From the NCBI GenBank assembly GCA_016490735.1, contig JAEMWC010000377.1, positions 325,001-389,000 of the forward strand: a DNA stretch of 64,000 bases, read 5' to 3'. The position numbers and the translations under genes are program-made. This stretch comes from Pachyseris speciosa. Lineage: Eukaryota > Cnidaria > Anthozoa > Scleractinia > Pachyseridae. Of the stretch, positions 29,846 to 34,005 are shown one piece after another. The notes under the pieces were generated by a model that saw only the letters and a list, made by a program, of their open reading frames with translations, did no database searches and had not been told where the DNA came from. Numbering within the stretch: the first letter of the stretch is position 1; each line of letters begins with the position of its first letter.

Positions 29846-31324
29846 GTTGAGTTATTTTGGTTGGTACTTTCAGGAGTGTCGCCTGTACAGTGATAGAGAT
29901 GTTGACAACCCAACCCCCTTTAGGTGATTCAAGTTTAGACATGGAAGCAAAGATGTACAAAATCGTACATTTTGAGATAGAACCTCCATCTACGTGCTCT
30001 GACATGGCGCGCAGTTTTCTAAAACGGTGCCTCTGGTAAGTTGGTTTCTATATCAGAACGTATGGCCGGCGTTTAGTCAATTTATTATATCTGGCCAACG
30101 GTTCAATGAACAGAAAATAATGCAATGGACCAACGAGAACTCAAAACCAGCACGTGTTCACAGAACCTCAGCCAGTCAGTAGGCCAATAAGAATTCATGA
30201 CTATATTGACAAGTTTCGATTCTTTGCAGACATAAATAAATAAATAAACTGATGCGATTCACGCCAAACTGTTTGTTTGACTTTGCTTTTGTAATACTGA
30301 TTGGTCGTCTATTTATGACAATTTTGGAAGCTTCAGTTACATTGACTTGATTGCGGTGTCATGAGGCCACCAAAACGTAGCTTTTTATCTTCAATTTTTG
30401 CTTTAAAATTGTCACAAGGACCATTTCTCTGTAATGTCATAAAAGAGCTCAAGCGCTTAGAAATCGACAGACATTTCCAGTCAGGATTATTTTGGAAAGT
30501 TATAATTTTAAGACAGTGTTATCATCTTTGCTGAGATGAATGTCTATTCACGCAACCGCGCTCCTGAGGTTTTTTTTCCTGAGATCAAGCGAGCTCGTGA
30601 GGTTAGCGGTAAGAGTAGCCTGCGAACACAGCCGCGAGCGATGAGAGGCGGCTGTGTTTGCAGACTAGAGTAAGCGTTCCGATTGTAATTGGATTGTGGT
30701 GTTAAGGAGAAAGCTGTTTCAATACAATTTGTGAAGAAATTTCCGTTTCCAATCAACTTTCTCACTTTAAACATGCCTCGTTCCAGGAAATTAGCCATTT
30801 TCGCAAGCCCAGCGCAATATCCTAGAATCACCTCGTAGTGTTCTCAGCTGGTATGTTATTTCTTCTAATATCCTCTCAAAGGGTTGATTTTTTTAATAAT
30901 TAATACATTGGTTATTTGTTATGCTGTAAAACTAATTTAGGTTGAAAGGCTTTCCGAACTTTATTAATATATCGACCCTGTACCTTGGCATGGTGTAACG
31001 ATTGCTATGACGCAAGTTTAGTGATCGCGGACCTTTTTCCCGTCAATTATCCGTAAAGCAGTTCCCAAGCTCTACCGTTTTAACAGCGCATTTTGAAGAC
31101 TTATTGTCGTTATAGGCTGCAAAAACCACGGAATTTGTTAACTTTGGCAGATGTAAAATTTCTTTGAGGAATATGGTGTATATTGAGCATGATGCATTCC
31201 AAAAAAGCAAACTTCCCTTACGAAGTATATTCTCTCTGTTCTGTTGTTTAGTTCAAAAGATGTTCGCCCATCTGCCAGAGAGCTATTGGAGACGGATCCA
31301 TTTGTGAAAGATGTACAGCAGTAA
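1823..31324 (+). CDS. DED - death domain - MEKK-like protein kinase (12-exon gene model)
   Basis: Predicted signalling kinase of about 610 aa in a previously unfamiliar domain order. Exons: 1823-2072, 3545-3574, 13992-14276, 16727-17009, 17902-18103, 19497-19583, 19810-19935, 21338-21485, 21977-22050, 22297-22408, 29874-30035, 31252-31324. Every junction has AG and GT, and the phases chain correctly (1,1,1,2,0,0,0,1,0,then 2,2). The only failure is exon 10, which is 112 nt where 113 are needed. Domains: DED about 1-83, death domain about 100-188, low-complexity linker 189-340, kinase about 340-610. DED and DD are homotypic adaptor domains of FADD/caspase-type complexes. The kinase keeps the P-loop, VAIK-type Lys, alpha-C Glu, HKD catalytic loop, DFG and an SPE motif, and is most like MAP3K2/3 (STE11). 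The inferred role is assembly-driven activation of a MAPK or NF-kB-type innate immune or cell-death pathway in the cytosol. The model needs transcript support. Confidence 0.8.
2119..3025 (+). other. Intron 1 body with degenerate GAAAGTAGCGAC repeats
   Basis: No gene was seen. Between 2,665 and 2,795 the unit CCGAAAGTAGCGACC recurs about five times with substitutions. It reappears at 3,284-3,325, on the other side of the MITE at 3,026-3,275. The MITE therefore probably landed inside an older repeat. Confidence 0.45.
3026..3275. mobile_element. MITE, 250 bp, AGCCTGGTTTTCACT termini
   Basis: Perfect 15-bp terminal inverted repeats, AGCCTGGTTTTCACT, begin at 3,026 and end at 3,275. The interior is built of imperfect hexamers (AAGCRY-type, for example GCAAGCACAAGTGCAAGC) on one arm and their complements on the other, so the whole element folds back. 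No coding capacity and no clear target duplication were seen. Confidence 0.7.
3545..3574 (+). CDS. Exon 2: 30-nt microexon of the DED-DD-kinase gene
   Basis: TTTTTGCAG|GAG at 3,545 and CAC|GTAAGT at 3,575 are near-consensus splice sites. The exon reads DQYVEVQDP between the split Gly and Pro codons, and joins the DED exon to the death-domain exon in frame (phase 1 to phase 1). Skipping it would keep the frame, so it could be an alternative linker. Confidence 0.65.
3750..4079. mobile_element. MITE, about 330 bp, AGGTTGTTTACCATTTA termini
   Basis: The left end GAGGTTGTTTACCATTTA and the right end TAAATGGTAAACAACCT are inverted repeats. Internal segments again contain TACCATTT in both orientations. 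It shares the TTACCATTT core with the element at 18,216-18,557, so both probably belong to one family. Confidence 0.65.
4080..4850. other. Intron 2 sequence, no gene recognised
   Basis: Unique-looking intronic DNA with a short (GA)n run at about 4,322. The motif AATATTCTGTTAT just before the Ngaro element (4,837) resembles AATATTTCTGTTAT just after it (13,601). Confidence 0.4.
4851..5380 (-). repeat. Ngaro right-side split repeats B2-A2-B1
   Basis: B units start AAACTCATCACCAAAAGAT and include a GGTGGTGGAGCCGGGCTG stretch (4,851 and 5,266). The A unit (5,035-5,265) contains AACAGCTAACTGCAGCC and ends CATTTAGCCACATTTA. The same A unit recurs at 13,387-13,601. B2 and B1 differ by only a few bases, which suggests a fairly young insertion. 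Confidence 0.85.
5551..6960 (-). pseudogene. Ngaro reverse transcriptase C-part fused to tyrosine recombinase
   Basis: 469 codons. The first 140 residues are RT palm: [32 protein letters not shown] and [10 protein letters not shown], with the YLDD catalytic box. From about residue 150 (SLTVLGIE, then [13 protein letters not shown]) the RNase H region appears missing. A tyrosine recombinase follows ([20 protein letters not shown] to the end) with [11 protein letters not shown] (H-x-x-R) and a C-terminal catalytic Tyr in [10 protein letters not shown]. The RNase H deletion and the loss of the N-terminal RT (displaced by the DDE transposon) make it non-functional. Its upstream part lies at 11,156-11,640. 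Confidence 0.85.
6965..11155 (-). mobile_element. DDE DNA transposon nested in the Ngaro RT gene (TTTA duplication)
   Basis: Perfect 16-bp terminal inverted repeats, GACTTGTAGCACAGTC, lie at 6,965-6,980 and (inverted) 11,140-11,155, with weaker similarity continuing inward (CATG, ATTTTG). TTTA flanks both ends (6,961-6,964 and 11,156-11,159), giving a 4-bp target duplication. The flanks are the two halves of the Ngaro RT gene, which would meet in frame, so both borders are certain. A 4-bp duplication with a large transposase recalls Sola-type elements, but the family assignment is tentative. Confidence 0.85.
7342..10146 (-). pseudogene. DDE transposase, superfamily uncertain (one in-frame stop)
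   Basis: About 935 codons from the ATG at 10,146-10,144, with a TAG at 9,972-9,970 (codon 59); the frame then stays open for 874 codons. The N-terminus is a highly charged Lys/Arg/Glu coiled-coil stretch. A Cys-rich patch follows (CLCRKH; later CADCGVNK). A plausible acidic triad sits in [20 protein letters not shown] and [16 protein letters not shown]; this motif set recurs in a widespread family of invertebrate transposon proteins. A second Cys/His cluster ([14 protein letters not shown]) is near the C-terminus. I do not name the superfamily with confidence. The single nonsense codon implies recent inactivation or readthrough. Confidence 0.7.
11156..11640 (-). pseudogene. Ngaro reverse transcriptase, N-terminal part (frameshifted)
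   Basis: Two overlapping minus-strand frames encode consecutive RT N-terminal motifs. 11,635-11,435 carries [24 protein letters not shown] sequence. 11,377-11,156 carries [20 protein letters not shown] and ends DQIIK at the transposon border. A single frameshift near 11,400-11,440 separates them. The missing continuation is at 6,960. Confidence 0.75.
11641..12063 (-). other. Ngaro inter-ORF region
   Basis: Lies between the gag-like ORF and the RT frame on the minus strand. No conserved motif was seen. Confidence 0.4.
12064..13368 (-). CDS. Ngaro ORF1, gag-like protein with Cys/His cluster
   Basis: 434 codons. The first 230 residues are low-complexity Ser/Ala/Pro-rich. A central region ([18 protein letters not shown], then [20 protein letters not shown]) matches the conserved core of Ngaro/DIRS ORF1 proteins. 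The C-terminal cluster [20 protein letters not shown], followed by [11 protein letters not shown], is a zinc-binding knuckle likely to hold template RNA. It is intact, unlike the RT. The opposite-strand frame at 12,668-13,408 is a shadow. Confidence 0.75.
   Translation of the reverse strand: MRHFLFGVMPLTQTTNNSLSSLAFPEPSSSALDSSLVCTTSTSSPPSSVATSLGGASAMDPAFLAAVVNAVNLALSPESSATPSQPCAVPGVAVPSVASLPLPLAEVGGVPSQAADLSSCATALFASGVGFSAPSTSAIASVTTATQGRPTCAVPSFVNTFNAPLTSIATPQPGTALSSWPVPSVAPSFTLPSLPTLNQPFVVGPSFLPIPAKTVNKILAGKFVDLSNLLSSNISQSEPESQVLLDGHLIFTPLAKKQCHRVEDIVTWSEAFTIFFMILASHFPHRWKDLTQYKLLILRTYHQFNGRVWLAYDQAFREHAAAANVTDWSSINVQLFNFHAAGASVHVGLSPLTRESQGPVGSSSSQIVCRSWNYGRCSTSFASCRFAHRCSSCAGLHRLSSCPECSESRTRPDSKCRSTSPAPHSAPPTKSKRS
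13387..13601 (-). repeat. Ngaro A1 split repeat
   Basis: Near-identical to 5,035-5,265: shared blocks include AACAGCTAACTGCAGCCA, GACCTTTGGATGAACAAGGC, CCCCTGCGAAAACTCCCAGG and CATTTAGCCACATTTA. It marks the 5' end of the minus-strand element. Confidence 0.85.
13602..13991 (+). other. Intron 2 end, no gene recognised
   Basis: Unique intronic sequence that ends in the polypyrimidine tract and acceptor TTTATTTCAG at 13,991. A C8 run occurs near 13,895. Confidence 0.4.
13992..14276 (+). CDS. Exon 3: death domain
   Basis: Residues 94-188. The death-domain helices read [20 protein letters not shown], then [16 protein letters not shown], then [20 protein letters not shown], then [17 protein letters not shown]. 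The conserved W in helix 1 ([10 protein letters not shown]) and W in helix 4 (AEWKRR) are both present, followed by the T..L..AL pattern of helix 5. Similar in layout to FADD and ankyrin/UNC5-type death domains. Acceptor TTTATTTCAG; donor GAG|GTAAAC; phase 1 at both ends. Confidence 0.9.
14277..14895. other. Intron 3, first part, nothing recognised
   Basis: AT-rich intronic DNA ending in a short ATTAAAAATTAAAAATT repeat at about 14,886-14,906. Confidence 0.4.
14896..15500 (-). mobile_element. Penelope-like GIY-YIG remnant
   Basis: The minus strand of about 15,400-15,140 translates in patches as VVYQITCNN, then [19 protein letters not shown], then [20 protein letters not shown]. This is the order of a GIY-YIG endonuclease C-terminal half (N-x-VYxI-x-C; RxxEH; KH; LRLFE). 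The frames shift between patches, so this is a decayed copy. No RT domain was found next to it. Confidence 0.55.
15766..16067 (-). repeat. Diverged solo B-A repeat of an Ngaro relative
   Basis: Starts AAACCCATCAACAATAGATG (B-like) and ends ACATTTAGCCACATA (A-like), with no coding region between. It matches the terminal units of the full Ngaro at 4,851-13,601 at reduced identity. The B-A order is what recombination between split repeats leaves behind. Confidence 0.65.
16256..16313. repeat. Perfect 26-bp inverted repeat (hairpin)
   Basis: The 26-bp arm at 16,256-16,281 (contains AACTTGTAAACAGGAA) is repeated exactly inverted at 16,288-16,313, with a 6-nt loop GAATAA. Transcribed RNA would form a strong stem. 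No known element ends were recognised. Confidence 0.8.
16314..16726 (+). other. Intron 3 end, no gene recognised
   Basis: Unique intronic DNA ending in the acceptor AACTTACTAG at 16,726. Confidence 0.4.
16727..17009 (+). CDS. Exon 4: Ser/Pro/Gln/Glu-rich linker
   Basis: Residues 189-282. Reads [20 protein letters not shown], then a disordered stretch with two related blocks, [11 protein letters not shown] and [12 protein letters not shown]. It has no recognisable fold and separates the death domain from the kinase. Acceptor TTACTAG; donor AAG|GTTTGT; enters in phase 1 and leaves in phase 2. Confidence 0.75.
17010..17901. other. Intron 4, nothing recognised
   Basis: No coding or terminal-repeat structure was identified. 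The intron ends at the acceptor CTTTGAAACAG. Confidence 0.4.
17902..18103 (+). CDS. Exon 5: linker end and kinase glycine-rich loop
   Basis: Residues 283-350. A polar linker leads into [14 protein letters not shown], the kinase subdomain I P-loop (G-x-G-G-F-A-K), followed by Val in the next exon. Acceptor AAACAG|A; donor AAG|GTATAC; ends in phase 0. Confidence 0.8.
18216..18557. mobile_element. MITE, 342 bp, GGGTGCTTACCATTTG termini
   Basis: 16-bp inverted ends, GGGTGCTTACCATTTG at 18,216 and CAAATGGTAAGCACCC ending at 18,557, with further TTACCATTT copies inside. AAC borders both sides and may be a 3-bp duplication. It is related to 3,750-4,079. Confidence 0.7.
18650..19340 (-). mobile_element. 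CR1/L2-type LINE ORF2 C-terminal fragment, split by a foldback
   Basis: The minus strand of about 18,823-18,700 reads [19 protein letters not shown], then [11 protein letters not shown] and a stop. This is the typical end of CR1/L2-type ORF2 (W-N-S-L-P-E). The foldback at 18,824-19,293 is inserted within it. Only a short decayed fragment remains. Confidence 0.55.
18824..19293. mobile_element. Foldback element, about 470 bp, AAATA duplication
   Basis: The whole element is one inverted repeat with arms of about 210 bp and a short centre near 19,055. The ends are CCACAGGTAGCCCAAGC (18,824) and GCTTGGGCTACCTGTGG (ending 19,293). AAATA directly flanks both ends (18,819-18,823 and 19,294-19,298), a 5-bp target duplication. 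Non-coding. Confidence 0.8.
19497..19583 (+). CDS. Exon 6: kinase subdomain II
   Basis: Residues 351-379: [20 protein letters not shown], then GENHRDVQS. The Lys in ACKMC (about residue 365) is the ATP-anchoring VAIK lysine. Flanked by TTCTATAG and TCG|GTATGT; 87 nt, phase 0 on both sides. Confidence 0.85.
19810..19935 (+). CDS. Exon 7: kinase alpha-C helix to hinge
   Basis: Residues 380-421. [20 protein letters not shown] contains the alpha-C glutamate (about residue 387) that pairs with the VAIK lysine, and [11 protein letters not shown] is the hinge. This resembles MEKK-type kinases (I-F-M-E-Y-M-x-G). 126 nt, phase 0 on both sides. Confidence 0.85.
19936..21337. other. Intron 7, with short (ATC)n and no gene
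   Basis: Contains an (ATC)n run at about 19,990-20,028. At about 20,930-21,050 there is a three-fold degenerate repeat of 'AAAATGYTAGCTGA' type (GCCCGAAAATGTTAGGG, GAGAAAATGCTAGCTGA, CCGAAAATGCTAGCTGA). No domains were recognised. Confidence 0.4.
21338..21485 (+). CDS. Exon 8: kinase alpha-D to catalytic loop
   Basis: Residues 422-471. [20 protein letters not shown], then [19 protein letters not shown], then LVVHKDIK. The catalytic loop is HKD in place of HRD: the catalytic Asp is kept and Arg is replaced by Lys, a conservative change. Acceptor TTTCCCAG; donor AAG|GTTGGA, phase 1. Confidence 0.85.
21554..21647. mobile_element. 94-bp foldback MITE with perfect 9-bp duplication
   Basis: The two arms of about 42 bp (containing ACGCAGACGTTCTTTTGGCT and its complement) leave almost no loop. 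TGTTCCTCA flanks both ends exactly (21,545-21,553 and 21,648-21,656). A 9-bp duplication fits Mutator-like transposition. The terminus T(A/G)GCCTCYTACGCAGACG is shared with 37,615-38,128. Confidence 0.85.
21977..22050 (+). CDS. Exon 9: kinase subdomains VIb-VII (DFG)
   Basis: Residues 471-495: [20 protein letters not shown], then CKVVN. It holds the metal-binding Asn (GGNILL) and the DFG aspartate (about residue 488). Acceptor TTCTGTCAG; donor AAT|GTAAGG; phase 1 in, phase 0 out. Confidence 0.85.
22297..22408 (+). CDS. Exon 10: activation segment and SPE motif, with frame discrepancy
   Basis: From the acceptor TATTCCACAG the inherited frame reads DVKTASGVL and hits TGA at 22,324-22,326. A second frame, open across the rest of the exon, reads [20 protein letters not shown], the expected SPE/APE motif and alpha-F start, and joins exon 11 in the right phase. 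The exon is 112 nt where 113 would keep the frame. Both frames overlap at GGGGTTTTG (22,315-22,323), so a homopolymer error or a one-base deletion there is the simplest explanation. If real, the kinase would be truncated within its activation loop. Confidence 0.7.
22469..23048. mobile_element. MITE, about 580 bp, GTCAAGTCG-type termini
   Basis: The left end GTCAAGTCGCCCGAACGTCT at 22,469 matches the inverted right end near 23,048 (contains GAGAAGACGTTCGGTCGACT). Internal short repeats include AATAACCGACAGT twice (22,576 and 22,610). No coding sequence. Confidence 0.65.
23189..23569. mobile_element. MITE, 381 bp, TTAA target duplication, empty site present
   Basis: AGGGACTATGTC at the left and ACACAGCCCCT at the right are inverted termini, and TTAA flanks both (23,185-23,188 and 23,570-23,573). 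The uninterrupted version of the surrounding repeat occurs at about 25,360-25,400 (ACAAATGGGCAGATTAAGGA), an in-window empty site that fixes the borders. TTAA fits piggyBac or Kolobok mobilisation. Confidence 0.8.
23600..23990 (-). mobile_element. CR1/L2-type LINE 3' fragment with (AAAT)n tail
   Basis: The minus-strand frame 23,975-23,640 ends [20 protein letters not shown], then [14 protein letters not shown] and a stop, the conserved C-terminus of CR1/L2-type ORF2. It is followed by an (ATAA)n tail at 23,601-23,625. The copy is 5' truncated. Confidence 0.7.
23991..24874. mobile_element. Long inverted-repeat element, Penelope-like hairpin at both ends
   Basis: The left arm (about 23,991-24,227) recurs inverted at 24,287-24,341 plus 24,722-24,874. 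The right arm is split by about 380 bp of unrelated sequence. Both ends hold the same hairpin (TTGAGAATGACC ... GGTCGAAACGTCG), a degenerate version of the hairpin-GAAAC motif of Penelope-like termini. No coding capacity. Confidence 0.65.
24875..25553. other. Intron 10 sequence with empty-site repeat
   Basis: Contains C-rich runs at about 25,110-25,165 and, at about 25,323-25,400, the paralogue of 23,140-23,195 plus 23,570-23,600 lacking the TTAA MITE. No gene. Confidence 0.4.
25554..25649. repeat. (TTA)n microsatellite
   Basis: About 32 uninterrupted TTA units immediately abut the 3' end of the minus-strand LINE at 25,650-27,142. The poly-Tyr frame across it is not a gene. Confidence 0.9.
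25650..27142 (-). mobile_element. Restriction-like-endonuclease LINE, 3' part (R4/Dong-like)
   Basis: The open minus-strand frame to the stop at 25,712 is about 475 codons. It starts just after the RT catalytic box ([20 protein letters not shown]) and runs through the thumb. Then come a CCHC-type knuckle ([18 protein letters not shown]), KKRHDVVG and [20 protein letters not shown], the arrangement of the restriction-like endonuclease of R2/R4/NeSL-group LINEs. The reading frame is intact to the C-terminus. It is bounded by (ATT)n on both sides. Dong, an R4-clade LINE, is known to insert into TAA repeats. The N-terminal RT is missing. Confidence 0.75.
27143..27216. repeat. (ATT)n microsatellite, 5' flank of the LINE fragment
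   Basis: ATT units with rare TTG/TGC variants lie directly at the 5' truncation point of the LINE at 25,650-27,142. The poly-Asn frame is an artefact. Confidence 0.85.
27285..27600. repeat. Degenerate TTATCGGACAGTTTG repeats and AATCACATT repeats
   Basis: Four related units, TTATCGGATAGTTTG / TTATTGCACAATTTG / CTATCGGACAGTTTG / TTATCGAACAGTTCA, lie at about 27,297-27,357. Three 'AACCAATCACATT'-like units follow. No gene. Confidence 0.6.
27617..27672 (-). repeat. tRNA-derived SINE fragment (box B)
   Basis: The minus strand reads GCAGAGGTCGTGGGTTCGAA and then TCCCG. GGTTCGAATCC is a canonical Pol III box B / T-arm, followed downstream by a run of T. The 5' half of a tRNA (D-arm, acceptor) is absent, so this is a SINE piece rather than a tRNA gene. 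Confidence 0.6.
27686..29231 (-). mobile_element. Second restriction-like-endonuclease LINE fragment (decayed)
   Basis: Minus-strand frames 29,222-28,722 and 28,488-27,892 carry LINE C-terminal motifs: [40 protein letters not shown] and, later, [20 protein letters not shown]. At least two frameshifts separate them. It belongs to the same general class as 25,650-27,142 but a different lineage. The 5' end abuts (ATT)n at 29,232. The 3' side has an approximately 75-bp tandem duplication at 27,696-27,845. Confidence 0.65.
29232..29298. repeat. (ATT)n microsatellite
   Basis: About 22 ATT units at the 5' boundary of the second LINE fragment. Confidence 0.85.
29578..29846. repeat. Compound (ATT)n and (ATCGTT)n array next to exon 11
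   Basis: (ATT)n at 29,578-29,620, about 110 bp of unique DNA, then (ATT)n, five ATCGTT units at about 29,785-29,812 and (ATT)n to 29,846. The array ends 27 bp before the exon 11 acceptor, so it borders the branch-point/polypyrimidine region. Confidence 0.85.
29874..30035 (+). CDS. Exon 11: kinase alpha-F to subdomain XI
   Basis: Completes the codon for W after DI, giving [18 protein letters not shown], then [20 protein letters not shown], then RSFLKRCL. The pattern D-x-W-S-x-x-C-T-V-x-E-M is typical of MAP3K/STE kinases. Acceptor TACTTTCAG; donor CTG|GTAAGT; phase 2 in and out. Confidence 0.85.
30036..31251. other. Intron 11
   Basis: Mostly unique. It contains the small foldback at 30,616-30,667. 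It ends at the acceptor CTGTTGTTTAG. Confidence 0.4.
30616..30667. repeat. 52-bp palindromic mini-element
   Basis: TAGCCTGCGAACACAGCCGC at 30,616-30,635 is answered by GCGGCTGTGTTTGCAGACTA at 30,648-30,667 (one mismatch pair), with a 12-nt loop. It is probably a residual MITE end pair. Confidence 0.7.
31252..31324 (+). CDS. Exon 12: kinase C-terminus and stop
   Basis: [20 protein letters not shown], then QQ and TAA at 31,322-31,324. The RPSARELL motif is the conserved subdomain XI arginine region. The protein ends right after the kinase fold, so nothing lies C-terminal to it. A candidate polyadenylation AATAAA occurs at 31,765, inside the giant inverted repeat. Confidence 0.8.
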
Positions 31325-31578
31325 CGAATGTGCTGATCACACTTCCTGATGGAAAGCTCAAGATACAGCAAGCTGAATGAACCGAACGCAAATGATGCAG
31401 ACAGCCGTGGATGAAATGAAGCATGTTCACTTGCCGAGATTGTGGGAGCAACGGAGAACATACATTGTCTCGTCTTCTATTTTCCCCTCAGTGTTAGGCT
31501 GTTGTAGTGTGCAGACTTTCTTTGTTTCACTCCCCACAAGCCGAGTGCCTGAACCAGGCTTGCCTAATCAGTTCACAT

Positions 31579-33446
31579 GTCAGGGTGCGTTCATCATTAG
31601 ATACGAAGCACGCGGGAAGTTTGGAGAGCACGAAAGATGCAGCTTCTTGAGGGGCATTACTAAACCACGAAACAGCGAAACGAAACACCGAAACACCGAA
31701 ACAGCTATTTTTTCCTACTTTTTCTCAAACACCGAAACAGCTATTTTTTACCACTTTGGTGGTGAATAAAATAGACAGGCCAAACACGACTCCCATTTGT
31801 CCTTTGGTTTTATCGTTGACCTTCAAAGTTTGGCTCTTGCGAGTATATCTTACTCTAACATTCGAGGATCTCTTTTTCTCCCAGCCAGCAGTGTGAACTC
31901 CATTAGCCAGACTGCATGGTGCGTTTTCATTAACCCTTTCCCGTTAAACGTTAGCCTGCATAGCAGACTTTTTGGTGTACGAACGGTCGTTTAAAGACCG
32001 CCATTTTGGAAGCCATCCAAGGAGAGAACTGGGGACGGTCAGTGTTAGACATGGATTGCGGACGGCAGACCCGGACTGCCGACCCGGACTGCGGACTGGG
32101 TATAAAACGAGGACTGAGTATAAAATATGGACTGAAGGCTGCGGACTGGGTACAAACCGCGGACTGAGTACAAAACATTGTACAAAAAGCACGGAGCAAC
32201 GAAATGTATTACTGCAGTCAAATTCTTGAACTGTAGGAAAGGTGCTTACAATTGCTGTAAATATTACCAGAGTACACAGAAAACCAACCTATTTTGACCT
32301 CGAGCTCTTCATGATAGGAAAAATGGCGACGCTTGCCGGTTATAATGTCATGTACGGTAATTGTGCCATTTTGGCACGGAAAACCGCTTGTTTAAAATAC
32401 TTTTTTTTAAAACGCTCAGAATTGTCTGATCGAGAATCCACTTTATTTGATTTATGGTCGCAAATACGGATTTGGACTTTCTCCCAAAAAAGAAACGCAC
32501 CGGTATTTCCTGTTTTATCTTCTCTGCACCAGTGGCCAGTTGCAGTCCAACGAGCACACATTTCCATTTACAACATTTATATCTAGATTTGTGACCAGTA
32601 ATTTTGTGATGCACGCCAGTGCAAGGTCCGGTTGCCTTTTATATGCCTTTCTGTTTCCATTCTTCCCAATAATAACTTCTTCGACTCCCTCGATCTAGTG
32701 TTAAACTCGTGGAGTAAAGTACAATTTCAGGATAAAGTCTCTACTCTTATACTTTCTCTAGCTTGGTCGATGTTGGAACTGAGCATTTCGTGTAACTGAG
32801 CATTACTATGTACGTGACAAATCTTGACACGGCATAAGCAGACTCAAGGCTTTTTTTAACCTGCATCTGGGCTAGTACAATCCTAGTTTTGTTCTATACT
32901 CCCTTTTTTGTACTCGGTCCGCTTTTTGTTCCTAGTCCGCAGCCTTCAGTCATCGTTTTATACCCAGTCCGCAGTCCGGGTCTGCCGTCCGCAATCCATA
33001 TCTTACACTGACCGTCCCCAGTTCTCTCCTTGGATGGCTTCCAAAATGGCGGTCTTTAAACGACCGTTCGTACACCAAAAAGCCAAAACGTCTGCTATAC
33101 AGGCTAACGTTTAACGGAAAGGGGTTAATGAAAACGCACCATGCAGTCTGGCTAATGGAGTTCACACTGCTGGCTGGGAGAAAAAGAGATCCTCGAATGT
33201 TAGAGTAAGATATACTCATAAGAGCCAAACTTTGAAAGTCAACGATACAAAGGACCAATGGGAGTCGTGTTTGGCCTGTCTATTTTATTCACCATCAAAG
33301 TGGTAAAAAATAGCTTTTTCGGTGTTTCGGTGTTTCGTTTCGCTGTTTCGGTGTTTCGTTTCGCTGTTTCGTGGTTTAGTAATGTCCCTTCTTGAGTGCT
33401 CTCCAAACTTCCCAAGTGCTTCACATCTCGATGAACGCACCGCTGA
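31579..33446. mobile_element. Giant inverted repeat, about 1.87 kb, arms about 0.55 kb
   Basis: The left arm (31,579 to about 32,180) and right arm (about 32,885-33,446) are inverted copies. Shared blocks include GGTGCGTTCATC at the outer ends, CGAAACAGCGAAACGAAACA and GCCATTTTGGAAGCCATCC. Inside the arms is a degenerate GGACTGAGTATAAAA tandem motif. The roughly 0.7-kb centre has no recognised gene. The ends (GTCAGGGTGCG / GTCAGCGGTGCG) differ slightly. Origin unknown; hAT-like termini are possible. Confidence 0.75.
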
Positions 33447-33997
33447 CGCATGAACCAATTGTTTTATAACATTTTCACTTCACACTTACTTTAACTCCGA
33501 CGTCATCAGCCGCAGCGTGCACAATGGAAATATGAAGCACGCTCGCGCAAATGAATTTGATTACATGAATTTACAGGCTATGTCATAATTACAATTGAAT
33601 TCTTGCAACTGATTTTGTCAGTGCAATTTTATCAGGCAATGACATTTCAGTGAATGTCGATAAAATGAAAAAATGTAGTTTTCAGATCAATGAAATGGTT
33701 TGTAGCCATTTTATTTTGTAGTTTTATTGTTAACATAATTATTGCCAAGCAGTAAAAATGAATACTTAATGCTTTCAATCCTATTTTAGCTTTCTTTTAA
33801 TAGCCCTATTGTAGCTTGCGTGCGGAACCTGAAAGGTTGTGTTGATCCGTTGGTTTGGAAGGGCCGACGTGTTCTTCCATCAGTCTGTTCGACAAATTCT
33901 GTTTGCGTGTAACGTTTTAGGTCTAAGCTCGAGCACGGTAAACAAATGCGAATTGGAGATTTTCAATCGCACGTGCAATTAGCAATACGCCGACCAC
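33447..33997. other. Intergenic, nothing recognised
   Basis: AT-rich DNA between the giant inverted repeat and the hAT-like MITE. No reading frame with domain content. Confidence 0.4.
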
Positions 33998-34005
33998 GCA
34001 TTGTA

